From Hemileia vastatrix (taxonomy: Eukaryota > Basidiomycota > Pucciniomycetes > Pucciniales > Zaghouaniaceae), in NCBI GenBank assembly GCA_030280995.1, contig JASXTE010000001.1, forward strand, positions 30,412,606 through 30,476,605: DNA of 64,000 nt. The letters run 5' to 3'. This document shows positions 43,377 through 57,420 of this stretch, piece by piece. Position numbers and translations under genes: made by a program. The notes beneath the pieces were generated by a model that was not told the DNA's origin, did no database searches, and saw only the letters and a program-made list of their open reading frames with translations. Each line of letters starts with the position of its first letter. Position 1 is the stretch's first letter.

Positions 43377-44522
43377 TCAAGGTTTTTTTGGCTTGAATCC
43401 GCCAGAGAAGCCCATCATTTTGGCCATTTCCCCTTCCTCTTGATCATCGTGGGTAGGTTGATAGGTCCCAAGCTGAGCTTCTTTTGCTTCTTGTTTGGCT
43501 TTCCGCCTCCGAAGTTTGCGATCCTCTCGTGCTTGTTGCTCTGCATCTTTGATTTCTTGTAAGCGCCGCGCAAAGTCATATTTTTTGGAATCAGATTCAA
43601 GTTTAGTGGCTTCACGGAGAGCGGCTATTTTATTCCGGACTTGGTCTAATGTAGAGCGGGCCACTTGAGTTTTCTGACCTAATTGACGTAAATCTAAAAT
43701 TTGGTGCAAAGTTCTTTTCAGTGATTTTGAAACCTAACCAATTAGCATTTTAAGCTTAATGACAAGAAATGGAGGGGATTGAGTTTGATTGAAGAGTGAA
43801 CGATGACTGACGGAATCGAGAGTTGAGATGGTCTAGGTAAGAAGAACTATCTTTTGAAGTTCTTTTGCATACATCACAGTAAAAACCAGGAGCGCCAGGC
43901 CCCCGAGCGTTTGCTGATACGATGATGGTTTGATTCAACTGAGGAATGCACATATATAAGAATGTAGATCAGTAAGGGAATGGGAGGAGAGAAATGGGAA
44001 TAATGAAGGTATGGTCTATCAACGTTTTTGTGCAGTTCCAATGGAGCCTCACGTTGTTTCATATGTTCGGTTGGCTTTGGAAGATCAACTTGATTTTTCC
44101 GGGATGATTTTGCGCCTAAAAATAAGGTAAAGGATTCCAAAGAATGATAATGAAACCAAGGTTTAGAAAGAGATTCACCAGGACCAAAAAAGAAAAGAAC
44201 TAAATAGGAGAAAACCTTTTTTGTCTGAAGCTTGAAGTCTTTCACGTTCTTCTTCATCCTTTTTTCTTGCGCGTTCTTCATATTCAGCTTTATCCCAAGT
44301 TCGACGGCTTGAAAGAGAAAGAACAAAGAGGAGAAGATGAGACGAGTGAAGAAGGGGAAGAGGAAGGAAGAGACCAACAAATCTGCTTTATTCTAAGATC
44401 AAGACGTATAAATCCACACATAGATTAGCCCAAAGAAGAAATGATTGAAAGAATGAATAAGGAGGCAAACTCACCGTTGAAGGACCGTAAACGCCGCCAC
44501 CGGCGCTGGTCGGGTTGGCCAT
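43377..44522 (-). CDS. SNU23: U4/U6.U5 tri-snRNP zinc-finger protein (Snu23/ZMAT2)
   Basis: Nuclear spliceosome component that joins the pre-B complex and acts around 5' splice-site selection. Exons on the minus strand: 44475-44522 (MANPTSAGGGVYGPST), 44216-44307, 44024-44115, 43812-43938, 43377-43693. Family landmarks: RRTWDKAEYEERARKKDEEE, LPKPTEHMKQREAPLELHKN, the matrin-type C2H2 finger FYCDVCKRTSKDSSSYLDHL, then LGQKTQVARSTLDQVR, and the C-terminal MAKMMGFSGGF. Junctions 2-3, 3-4 and 4-5 close in frame. The 1-2 junction is two bases out of frame; an 8-base micro-exon at 44375-44382 (flanked by GCAG and GT) would restore it. ATG choice: it begins the only frame with the expected start region. 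Confidence 0.9.
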
Positions 44523-44688
44523 TTGCAACTGAGAGGAGAAAAGTTGGTTGGCTGGTGAGCGGATTATGCAATATGGGTACCTCACCAGGGAGTGCGCTCT
44601 CGGCCATATGCAAAGTGAGACCGATCGCACATGAATTTTCTTTTCTCCGCTTTCTCGGCCTGTCGCTGGCTGTCACTCATCTCAGACG
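44523..44688. promoter_or_regulatory. Divergent promoter between SNU23 and BIO2
   Basis: Only 166 bases separate the two start codons, so both promoters and 5' leaders must share it. No TATA box is obvious. The stretch is GC-richer than its surroundings. Confidence 0.6.
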
Positions 44689-46424
44689 ATGATTGGCCTC
44701 ATTCCAAGAAGATTGTCTCCTTCTTCGCTGGCTATCAAGTCTCTGAGAGTCTCTCAACGCACTAATGCCACTTCTCTTGACTCTTCTCCTTCGCTTCTCG
44801 GCTCTTTGCACAACAAATCTATAAGAAAATGGTCGAAATCTGACGTCCATGACGTCTTTCATACCCCCCTCATCGACCTCGTCTTCAGAGCTGTCCGTTC
44901 TTTCTCCTCTTTAATTCCTTGAAAATCCTCTTCATATTCATTTTTCCTTTTATTTTCCTCTCCTAGGCTACTGTCCATCGTGCACATCATGATCCTAGTA
45001 AAGTTCAGCTCTGCACGCTTCTCAACATCAAGTGGGGTCACCCTTTCTTTCTTTTTTCTTTTTTATTCTGAACCCTTATTTTCATTGGGGGTTTTTTTTT
45101 TATTTTGATTCATAAAGAACAGGCGGTTGCTCTGAGGATTGCTCTTACTGCTCTCAATCTTCTCGCTACTCTACTGGTCTCCAAGCTTCAAAGCTTATCG
45201 ATATCGAACCCGTTCTTGCGTAAGAAATTGACTTTTTACATCCCCCCCCCACCCCCTATATAATCTTCTGAAATGTATTATTTTGATTATTAGTGAAGCT
45301 AGAAAAGCTAAAGAGAATGGTTCCACTCGATTTTGTATGGGTGCTGCTTGGAGAGATTTGAATGGACGGAAAAATGCGTTCAAGCGTATCTTGGAAATGG
45401 TTCGTGAAGTACGGCAAGTAGTTGGTCTTTATGAACATCACCGCTTTCAAATTGGTTTCTTACTGAATAATTTGCCTTACCTCATTTTTTTCCGTCTGTC
45501 CACTCATTACCCTAATACTTGTTCGCTTTTCTCTTTCCATTCTCTAACCTGTAGAGCTATGGGGATGGAAGTATGTACCACCTTGGGTATGTTGTCTCCT
45601 GAGCAGGCTAAACAGCTCAAAGAAGCTGGACTCACTGCCTATAATCATAATCTGGATACATCTCGTGAATTTTATCCTACTATCACCACCACGAGAACCT
45701 ATGATGAAAGGCTTCAAACTATAGCTAATGTCAGAGAAGCAGGCATTTCTGTCTGTAGCGGTGGAATAGTTGGATTGGGTGAACAAGTTGAAGATCGAAT
45801 TGGCTTGATTTGGGAAATGAGTCAGTGGGATGAACCGCCAGAGAGCTTCCCCGTCAATGCACTGGTGCCTATTAAGGGGACTCCTTTGGGAGACCGTGAA
45901 AGGATTCGGTTTGATGAGATCCTTAGGACGATTGCTACGGCCAGAATCGTACTACCCACGTTAGTGACAAACAAATATTTTATCTAGGCTAAACTACGTC
46001 ATTTAACTTTTCACCATGTTTTGATGCTATTATTAATCTTATTATTCTTTTGATGCGCTTAGATCAATTGTTCGGTTTGCAGCTGGGCGAAATACCTTTT
46101 CTGAAGCTGAACAAGCTATGTGTTTTTTGGCTGGCGCGTAAGCTTTTTCTATCATTTTCACAGATTGATGGCTGTCTTTTCAGAAAGTAATCCTTGTTCG
46201 ACTTCTATAGTAATGCAATATTTACTGGTGAGAAGATGCTCACCACACCAACCAATGGATGGAATGAAGATTATGCCATGTTTGAGAGATGGGGCATTCA
46301 AGGTATGAATTCATTCGAAAGCTCGCGAGTTGCTGCTCTAGGCGATACCCCCAGTGGTCCTGAGGATGACGCTCTCACAACGGCTCCCCTGGAGCCCAGC
46401 CCAATGCAAGCGAAATCTGTATAA
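44689..46424 (+). CDS. BIO2: Biotin synthase
   Basis: Radical-SAM enzyme that inserts sulfur into dethiobiotin to make biotin, in fungi usually in mitochondria. Seven exons close in frame: 44689-44892, 44967-45031, 45118-45219, 45294-45413, 45555-45959, 46063-46137, 46211-46424, giving 394 residues. The N-terminal 35 residues ([20 protein letters not shown]) are basic and Ser/Arg-rich, like a mitochondrial presequence. [20 protein letters not shown] precedes the radical-SAM cluster motif CSEDCSYC (C-X3-C-X2-C). Further landmarks are [30 protein letters not shown] and [13 protein letters not shown]. Intron 4 starts GCAAGT, a GC-AG intron. Length and order are normal for the family. Confidence 0.96.
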
Positions 46425-47221
46425 AACAGCTGCTTTTATTTACAAATCCTTGTCTTCTGCTCAATTATTTATGCTCTCTTCAAAATCAATCGTTTCATGT
46501 TTTGTTAGACCATATTGTTTCTAGATTCTAAGTTATACAATACCAAATAAGTGTGATGGCTTATTCCCCTTACATTTTAATTGTATTAGAACATGCCATA
46601 TTCTACCTTTATTGTAGCTTTTGCGTTTGATGCCAAAGGTAGTGAGAACGGAGTAGTGCAATACTAAGTAGGAGTTTTGTAAGATTGCCATTTTTTTGGG
46701 GGGGGGGGGGGGAAGGTAGCCCATACACGCTGTTCAATGGATGGTTCAAAATGTTTTGAATTTCAAGGCTTCGGATTAACTGCTTCTGTAGTAAGTCAAA
46801 AGTTTGAGTCAGGGGAGTAAAGAAAAACAATGGGAAAGTAATGGAAGCCCAATGCTTCTTTTCATTTGTTATGGGGGGGCAAGGGGTAGATGACCAAAAT
46901 ATTTCCCATTTTAGGATATAAATAAATAGTTAAACTCAGTCAAAAGGTATAGATACAAAAACTTGTACTTTTATGCAGTAATATGCTCGTGTAAGAGTTA
47001 ACATGTGGCATGGAGAATAATACTTATAGCAAGAGATTGAGGTAATTGGTGGTGATTTCTTTCCCAAGTAGTTTCAAATTGCATAGATAATTGCATGTAA
47101 CATTTTTGTCCATCTCACCATCCAAAATTTCATTTTCAAGATAGTGTGAAAATTACGATTAGAAACTTTTTAAACTAGCACCCCACAACACTGAAATCAT
47201 ACTCTAGCTCCAGCATTTAAA
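46425..47221. other. BIO2-ILV1 intergenic region
   Basis: 3' region of BIO2 and promoter of ILV1. It contains a 15-base G run at 46698-46712. No gene seen; the short minus-strand frames at 46533-46830 span the G run and look spurious. Confidence 0.6.
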
Positions 47222-49798
47222 ATGACACAAATAACTCCTCCTCTCCCCCTTCCTCATCATTTTCAACCTCCTCCTCCCACTCCTCCTCTCCATTCTTCTT
47301 CTTCTTCCCCTGGCCATCCTTGTACACCATCCCATCTCTATGCCCGTCTTCCTCAGCATTGTCTCTTATCTGATAGTACTCCAGACTATCTACGTCTTAT
47401 TTTGAATTCTAAAGTTTATAAACTCATCAAGCCAACTCCTTTAAGTGCTGCTGTTAATTTGAGTCAAAAATTGGGTGTTGAAGTTCTTTTGAAAAGGGAA
47501 GATTTGCAACCTGTGTTTAGCTTCAAAGTTGGTATTCCTCCAGTCTCATACTTTTTGTATCTTTTGTTAGTTTCTGTTTCTGTTTCTGTTTCCATTTTTA
47601 TTTTTATTTTATTTGAACTACAATTGTTTATTCTTTTTGAAATTGATTATGTTTTTTATTTTAACTTATTGTTTTTATCATTTCATTAACACTTCGATCG
47701 TCCCTTTTTATTTTTTTTTTTTACATCAGATTCGGGGTGCTTATAATTTGATGGCACATTTGTCTGAATCTGAAAAGGAAAATGGTGTCATTGCATCATC
47801 TGCTGGTCTGTTAATCATTATCTTATCCTAGTCGATTTACACCGATTTTTCTATATATTCATTCAATTGCTGAAGCGAATTTTGTTCATTCTATCTCATT
47901 TCATAGGTAATCATGCTCAGGGAGTGGCATTATCTGCAAAATCTTTAGGTGTCAATGCGACTATAGTGATGCCTTTGGGAACTCCACCCATCAAATACAC
48001 AAATGTTGCCAGATTGGGTGCCAAAGTCATTTTACATGGTCAAGATTTTGATGAAGCTAAAAAAGAATCTCATAGATTGGCTTCCACTTTAAAATTAACC
48101 AACATACCTCCATTTGATGATCCTTATGTGATTGCCGGGCAAGGAACTATTGCTTTAGAAATTGGTTCTGAAACTGAATTATCCTCTCTCGAGGCCATTT
48201 TTGTTTGTGTTGGTGGTGGTGGCTTGCTCGCAGGTATTTCAGCTTATATCAAGAGAGTAGGGCCACCTAGTTTGAAAGTGATTGGTGTGGAATCAACTGA
48301 TCAAACTGGCATGACGCTTAGTCTTCAAAAAGGCTCAAGAGAATGTTTAAATGAAGTAGGACTTTTCAATGATGGAACAGCTGTTCGAATAGTAGGAGAA
48401 GAAACTTTTAGGTTGTGCCAGCAATTCACTGATGAAATGATCTTGGTAACTAATGATGAAGTCTGTGCTGCAATCAAAGATGTTTTTGAAGGTTTTTTAT
48501 TTTTACTCATAAAAGAAATTTCATTCCAATTGTTTTTCGTCATCATCTAATGGATGGCCAATGTTTAAATATATCTGACCAGTTTTATTTTTAATCTTTT
48601 AGATACACGCTCTATATCTGAACCTTCAGGAGCTCTCGCTGTTGCAGGAATGAAACGCTATGTTGAAAAACATCGATTGGCTGGGTCTGGAAAAAAATTT
48701 GTTGCGATTGTCAGTGGTGCCAACATGGATTTCGATCGCCTTCGCTTCATCACCGAACGGGCTGACTTGGGTGAACAAAAAGAGGTCCTTTTAAGTGTTG
48801 TCATACCAGAAAAACCTGGAAGGTAACCCGTTCTTAATTTTTTCATCAATCACAAATAGATGTATATACTATTTCTTTACAATCCACGTCACCTTGTGTT
48901 TCAGCTTCAATCGACTTCACTCTTACATTCATCCACGTTCCGTTACTGAATTCTCTTACCGGTATTCGTCATCTCTGAGAGCTCATATCTTCATCTCATT
49001 CCAGCTTTCCAGCTCATTCTCTAACCAATCAGGTAAAGATTCATCAGTATCTTCAACGACCCCTCATGAATTAAGACTACAAGAGGTTGAACAAATAATA
49101 CAAGCTATTCGGTCAGATGATCATGGAATGCAAGTTAGAAACATCTCGGATAATGAAATGGCAAAAAGTCATGCTCGTTACTTGGTAGGGGGTAAGCACA
49201 AGATAAATTTTTCATACTGTGGACCATTCACCTAATGAAAGTCTTGCATTTTCCTCTTACTTTAGGGAGACGAAAGGTCTCTGATGAACGTTTAATTTCG
49301 TTCACTTTTCCTGAAAGGCCAGGAGCGCTTCGACGATTCTTGTGTGCATTAAGTGGCGTTTCACCAATTGATCAGTTCTCACATTTATCAGACTCTACAT
49401 TCAATGTTTCTTTATTTCATTATCGGTAAGCCATTTAAAAGTTTGGATAAAATCTTGAACACAATTTAAAGTTGAAAAGAATATATATATATATATATAT
49501 ATATATATTACATCTTTTATCTCTACCTATCATTAGAAATACTGGTGGAGATGTTTCTAGAGTGCTAGTTGGTATTCAAGTGCCCAGCGATAAATCGGAA
49601 ATATTTTCCAAATTTTTAGATGATTTAGGATATCCCTTCACTGAAGAAACCCTAAATGTAAGATTTTTGATATTCGTAGGTCTGGATTCTTATGATGGAT
49701 AATTGAATGCATTTCATGGAATTCCTTTTTGTCCACTTTACTTTTTAATCCACTTTCAGGAAGTTTATAATGATTTTCTTAAAGATGGAGAGGACTAA
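47222..49798 (+). CDS. ILV1: Threonine deaminase (dehydratase), PLP-dependent
   Basis: Converts threonine to 2-oxobutanoate and ammonia, the first step of isoleucine synthesis, usually mitochondrial and inhibited by isoleucine. Eight exons close in frame: 47222-47527, 47730-47805, 47907-48491, 48603-48822, 48905-49191, 49266-49425, 49537-49657, 49760-49798, giving 597 residues. The first 50 residues are Pro/Ser-rich. The PLP lysine is in FSFK, split by intron 1 from IRGAYNLMA. Then come [26 protein letters not shown], the glycine loop [10 protein letters not shown] and IVSGANMDF. Two C-terminal ACT-like regulatory units follow (VIPEKPGSFNRL...[11 protein letters not shown] and [11 protein letters not shown]), as in yeast Ilv1. 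Intron 6 contains a (TA)n run. Confidence 0.96.
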
Positions 49799-51945
<2,147 letters not shown>

Positions 51946-52140
51946 CACTACAATAAATGTTTTGTTTTGTCTTGGGACACAACAATGGCACAACAATTAC
52001 ATAACAGTTATGTAACAATTATTTTTAGAACTTAAAGTCCTTAGGTAGGTCTTAAGTGCAAAAAACAATTGTTTTTTAATGGTTGCACAACTGTTGTGTA
52101 ATTGTTGCACCCTGTGGCAAAACAAACATGTGCTGTAGTG
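51946..52140. mobile_element. Small CACTA-type MITE
   Basis: 195 bp with ends CACTACAATAAATGTTTTG and CAAACATGTGCTGTAGTG, imperfect inverted repeats extending at least 50 bases (GCACAACAATTACATAACAG mirrors TGTTGTGTAATTGTTGCAC). It is flanked on both sides by TTA (51943-51945 and 52141-52143), the 3-base duplication expected for CACTA/EnSpm elements. No coding capacity. Confidence 0.8.
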
Positions 52141-52437
52141 TTAGTAACTTGCATCAAGTATCATTGCTTTTTTTTTTCTTTGTGTGTAATAAAGAGCAAT
52201 ATAGGTGTGTATTTTCTCTGGTGTAAATTTTACTGTGCATCTCAGGTGTGGGGGTTTTTCAGTGGCTTGTCAAGTGGCTATTTTTTTTAAATTATTAAGA
52301 AGTCAAGAGGTGTTGTTAGGAGGTGTGTTTTAACAGTTCTCTAATTTTCTGTAACAAATTAATCTCACTTGGTTTTTCTTAAGAAACAGGGGGTTTTCTC
52401 ACCAGTTTTATCTCTTGATTCCATTTAGTCAAGTCAT

Positions 52438-54140
52438 ATGGCTAGTACTATAGGATCATCTACATCTCTGGCAGACAACATGGGGGTGAAATTTTCTAGC
52501 TTTTGGAAACACTCTTACTTTTGGAATATCACTTTCAGAGGAATTTCTGTGTTTGTAATTTTTATTTTTGGGACTCTCTGTCACAATGACTTTTGGACCT
52601 TCTTTCTTTTTTGGTACTATTGAGGATGATCCTCCTCCTGTTTATGTGAGGCTCTCAGTCAGGGTCAAGTCTGGGATGGGGCCAATTTTGATGGGGGATG
52701 ATGTGAAGTTACTTTTGAAGGGGTATGAGGCTTCTGGGAATGTTGAAGATACTTCTTGCTAGCATATAATAAAATAAGTCATCTTTTATATTTGTGATAA
52801 GACATTAGTTAAGTAGGTAGCTGCTATGGAACACTAAAGAGTAAAGAATCAGAAAAAGTTATTTCTGAAACTAATTGAAAAGTTGGGTTCCAGGTACTCA
52901 ATGGCTGATCTGAATATGATTTCTAGTAAATCACAATCTAATAATGAAGTGAAGAATCTTTATTCCTATAAGAAGTTTTCAGATCTGATTTTGAAAAAGG
53001 TGGAGTACTTGGTAGATTTGTATGAGCTGGGATTTTACAATTGATGTACTGAAAGAGTTGGGAAGGAAGGATAAAATGAAGTAGCTTTATAATGAAAACT
53101 AACATTCATCTGCGTTTTCAGTGATCAAAGAGTTTGTGGATGACTATTTGAAGTTATTGTCATTGGATACTTTCCAGGAGACTAACAGAAAGTATTTCAG
53201 AAAGCTTAGTGAAGCCTTTTGAAAAAGGATGTGGAGGATGCTAAGAAGGAGAGTGCAAGTAAAGAGAAGCCCCCTGAAAAATTACAAAGGGGTGGATCCT
53301 GTGGTAGAGAAATTGGCTTATTTGACCAAGCAGATTCACATTTTTGTGCATAAGGCTCAAAAAGTAAAAGAATCATCTTCTCAGCCAAATATTTTTGAAA
53401 GGAGGGCTGGAAGAAGTGATCCTTGGATCTTCTTTTACTGCAGTAGGAAGAATCATCTGCTTAATTATGGTTGGGAACTTAATTGGGATATTTCTGAAGG
53501 AAAGGTGTTTAATTTTCCTGATGGACCTTTTGTAAAACCTAGTCACCAGAAAAAAAAAATCAGACTCTTTCTAGAAAGTACCCATTGTTGACTGAAATAT
53601 GGTTGTTCAATTGGGGGAAGGCACCTTCTAGAAGGTGACAACATTTTTTTTTTCCTGGTGAGTGATGGTCAGGCTCCAGTGGACTTGGTTAGAAGGAGGC
53701 AAAATACTAACTTTAAGAGGCCAAGGTTTGAAGAGTCATTTACAGAGGCTCTTTCTTCTGATAAATGTGAAGAAGATATCAAGGGTAAAGGAAAGGAGGA
53801 AAAACCGGTTTCATTCATATCTTCTTTTTCTGGTTTGAAGTTTTTTTCCTGTGAAGGTCAGTCAAGGGGTGAATGCTTGGCTGGTTTGTATGATGTGGAA
53901 GATGGTAAAGTGGGAAGGCCTAATAGAAACTCTTGGGATCAATTAAAACCTAAGTCTTCAAAGGTGGATCCTATGATGAATGCAGTTAAGAGAAAGTGCA
54001 GCAAAGAGGTGCTGCATAAGATTCAAAGGGGAATGGATGATATGGCTTCCCCTAGTTTTGGTGTATTGGATATGAATGGTGATCCAATGCCTCACCATGG
54101 GAAATCAGGGGGTGAACTGCTAGCAGTTCCCTCTTTTTGA
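52438..54140 (+). pseudogene. Decayed retroelement Gag-like gene
   Basis: Pieces in order: PPPVYVRLSVRVKSGMGPIL and KLLLKGYEASGNVED (52570-52762), NEVKNLYSYKKFSDLILKKV and VDLYELGFYN near 52945-53045, FVDDYLKLLSLDTFQETNRK near 53130-53190, then 53229-53591 with a degenerate knuckle FYCSRKNHLLNYGWELNWDI followed by GKVFNFPDGPFVKP, and a 160-codon tail 53658-54140 rich in Lys/Ser. The layout resembles fungal Gag-like proteins whose C-terminal knuckle is followed by a Leu-Pro-Asp-Gly type segment. The knuckle has lost its final Cys (Tyr here), and several stops and frameshifts separate the parts. Element class uncertain. Confidence 0.5.
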
Positions 54141-54991
54141 AACTTTCAGGAAGAGGTTGGGAAATTGTTGGGGAAATGTTTTGAAAGAATTAGGAAACTG
54201 TTTTTAAATTATATGAAAAAATTTTGAAAAAAAAGTTGGCCCTAAATTGAGCCTCAATTTATCCCTTCTTGAGCAGAGCTTTGGATTTAAGTTGGGCATC
54301 AGTTGGAACAAATTTGAGCAATGGTTGAGCCACAACACTTAACATACCATAATATTCAATTTTATATATAGATCCATTTAATGTTGGGAGGTCAGGCTTG
54401 ATATTAGTAGAAATATCTTAAATGACACATAGTATACTAGGTCTGGAATATTATTTCAATTATCGATTTTATTTCCGCAAATATATAAAAAAGAATACTA
54501 TTTAAGTCCTTTTTAAAAATTTTATTAATAAAAATATAACTCTGTAAAAATATTTGCACATAATTTTAAATTTTATAGACAAAAGTTGATATTGAGCCCT
54601 TATCAATAGAAATTTCTCATTGTTCCTTGGAATAAAAAAGTATAAGACAATGTTCAAAAAAGTTAATGTAGGAGAAAAAATATATATTTTTTTTATAAGG
54701 GGAAAAAATAGTAATGTATTTTTTAAAAAATTTACACTATTAAAGAAACTAATTTTAATATATTGGCACAAAACTTAGGCTCTAAAATAATGCACTTTTT
54801 TTAATTATTTATCTGTATTTAGTTATTATTAAAATGTGAGTCAACATTAATTATTAACATACATGAAAAATTCAATTTTGAATATTCATCCAATATTATA
54901 TATATTCTCTACTTTATTCTCTTTCAAAACTTTGCTCTCACCCTCTCTTTCTTTAAACTACCACCATCACCATAAAATTCATTTAATTAAA
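54141..54991. other. AT-rich intergenic region, no gene seen
   Basis: Very AT-rich with short spurious frames. Presumably contains the upstream region of the helicase gene. Confidence 0.5.
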
Positions 54992-57420
54992 ATGTCAAAT
55001 TTAAGATGCATTGGACAATTCTCTTTATATTTTAAACCTATTTTTCCAAAAGAAAGATCTGTATTTGATGAAGTATCCACTCCAGTTATTATGCAATGAG
55101 GAAGATCTTTAGTTCATGTTTTTGGATTATTCAAAGAAGGAGAAGCAAAACCTATTGGTGATCTTTCTAATGAACAGAGCAGCCAAATTGGACAACTACT
55201 TGGAGAAATTGGATCTGGATCTCAAAATTTAACTGAGGAAAGGGCTTTAAATCCCCAAATACCTTATTATTTTTGCTCTTACTTGGTTCTACTATTAAAC
55301 AGGCAGTATAGAATTTGTGGCCTCCTTTTTTGTTTGACTGATTTTATTAGTCAGGCTAAAGAAGTATTTCTAAATGCTCAAATTGATTTGACACCAATTC
55401 CACACTACAATCCAACTGTCTTCTTCAATATTCCTCATTCTTGTATTCACACAACTTCTGAAATTTCTGGGACAAGGGATAATCAAATGGAAAATCTATC
55501 TATACGTGGTATGAAAACAACTCTGAAAACGCATCAGATTCAAGCTATCAATTTTATGATAGACAATGAAAATAACTTATCCAAAAAGTTAGAAAACCTG
55601 TGGAGAAATGCAGACAACAGCTGGCTGAGAGTGGGTTTTAATAATTATTATGAACAATTTCTTGAAGAAAAGTTATCCTCTGCAGGAATTGGTTCAATTC
55701 TAGCTGATGATATGGGCTTGGGAAAGACCCTCTCAACTCTTGGCCTAATTACTGCAACTCAAAGTGAAGCCAGACAATTCCAACTCTTGGGTGGTGGACA
55801 AGAGAAAAATAGGACATCAGCAACTCTCATCATTTTCCCACTTGCAACATTATCATACTGGGTCAATGAAATAAGAATTCACTTTGAAGATAATGCACTA
55901 CCTTTCAAGGTTCTTTATGGGAAGGATTCAAAGAAAATTAATTTTGAGGAGCTTCAGAACCAACAAGTTGTTTTGACTACCTATGAGACAGAAAGTCCAT
56001 CTTCTTCAAAGAAAACTCCTCAACCTATTCTGCCAGTAACTCATAAACTCATTTGGTACAGAATAGTTTTAGATGAGGTTCAGTAAGCATTCATTTGAAT
56101 TACTAATAATTTTGAACATAATATTATAAAAGCTGATGAAATGTTTAACATAATTTAAAAGTTTAATCAAGAATCCCCAGTTGCACAAAAATCAGAATAT
56201 ATCGGCCTTGGAGGCTGAGTATTGACTATGCTTGACAGGGACACCACTTCAGAACCGGACAACTGATCTTCAAAGCCTTATATCATTCCTCAGAATCGAA
56301 AGATGGCAAGAAAACTGGTTGTGGATTAATTTTCTTATGAATGGCTTAAACAGAGGAAGCTCTAGCTCAATAAAATTGATAAATACTCTCATGAATGTCA
56401 TATGCCTGCAGAGGACAAAAGAAGCAATCTTATCACTTCCTCAAAAAATTGAGCAAGGAATATCTGTAGAATTATCAGAACCTTGGCACTCAAAACTTAC
56501 GAAGCTTCAAGAACATTTTTCTGAGTATTATGGGCCTTCTCAAAACACCAACCTCCCTTGGGACTCAGCTGAGTTTCTCCGAGAACTGTCAATTTTACGG
56601 CAATTTTGTAACTACCCTGTCTACAAAAACCCAGATCAACCTCCAAAATTTCCTTTCACATGGAAACATTCAGCAAAGATTATACATCTAATCAGTCATT
56701 TAGAAATCTTCTTAAGGGGAGAAGGGGGGATAATTTGTCCCAAGGCTGTTATATTTTCAGAATATGCAGACTTTTGGAAATGTAAGGAATTCTATTAATT
56801 ATCTCAATAACTTATTTTTAGCTTAAACAACATTTCAATATTATATCCATTGAAACAGTATAAAAAAGGCTTTAGATGACCATTGAATTAGCTACACAGA
56901 GCTTTTAGGAAAGTTGAGCATGAAAAAAAGGGATGAAAATCTGGACAAATTCAAAAATGATGAAAGATGTCAAGTTTTTCTTGGTACAATCAAGGCTGCA
57001 GGAGTTGGAATAGACTTGAGGTGTGCACAAAATGTGTATATAATGGTAAGTCAAAGAGTCTTATATTGAAATAGAAAAGGTTGAAAAAAGAATTTGTTTA
57101 AAATATTGAAACAGGAGCCTAATTGGAATCCAGCAGTTGAACAGCAAGCAGTTGATTGTCTGTATAGAATGGGCCAACAAAATGAAGTTCATGTACTCAA
57201 GTATTTTGTAAGCAGAAGTATTGAATTCAGCATTTATAAGATACAAAGAAAAAATATTGAGCTATCAATGTATGTGAAATTTTCTTTATATAAAGTTGCA
57301 TCATAGCTAAAAATATTTATCTGTTCTAATTTTTTAAGGTTAAGTGTCCCAAACATTGGAAACGAGGAATATGAGTCTGCTAGATTATTGATTAGGGAAT
57401 TCATCAATAACTCACATTAG
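54992..57420 (+). pseudogene. SNF2-family (RAD5/HLTF-like) DNA translocase, mutated
   Basis: ATP-driven chromatin or DNA-repair translocase of the SWI2/SNF2 type. Exons: 54992-56082, 56162-56781, about 56863-57045, 57115-57269, 57339-57420; all junctions close except 2-3. Motif I DDMGLGKT, Ia LIIFPLATLSYWVNEI, II VLDEVH completed across intron 1, III CLTGTPLQNRT, IV/V FSEYADF and AAGVGIDLRCAQNVYIM, VI EPNWNPAVEQQAVDCLYRMG. No RING or HIRAN domain was noticed. In-frame TGA codons at 55097, 56223 and 56884 all fit CGA-to-TGA changes. Motif VI has Cys (57157) where the family has Arg, also a CGN-to-TGN change. Probably a dead or dying copy of a repeated family. The ATG chosen (MSNLRC) is the nearest plausible one and not certain. 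Confidence 0.8.
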
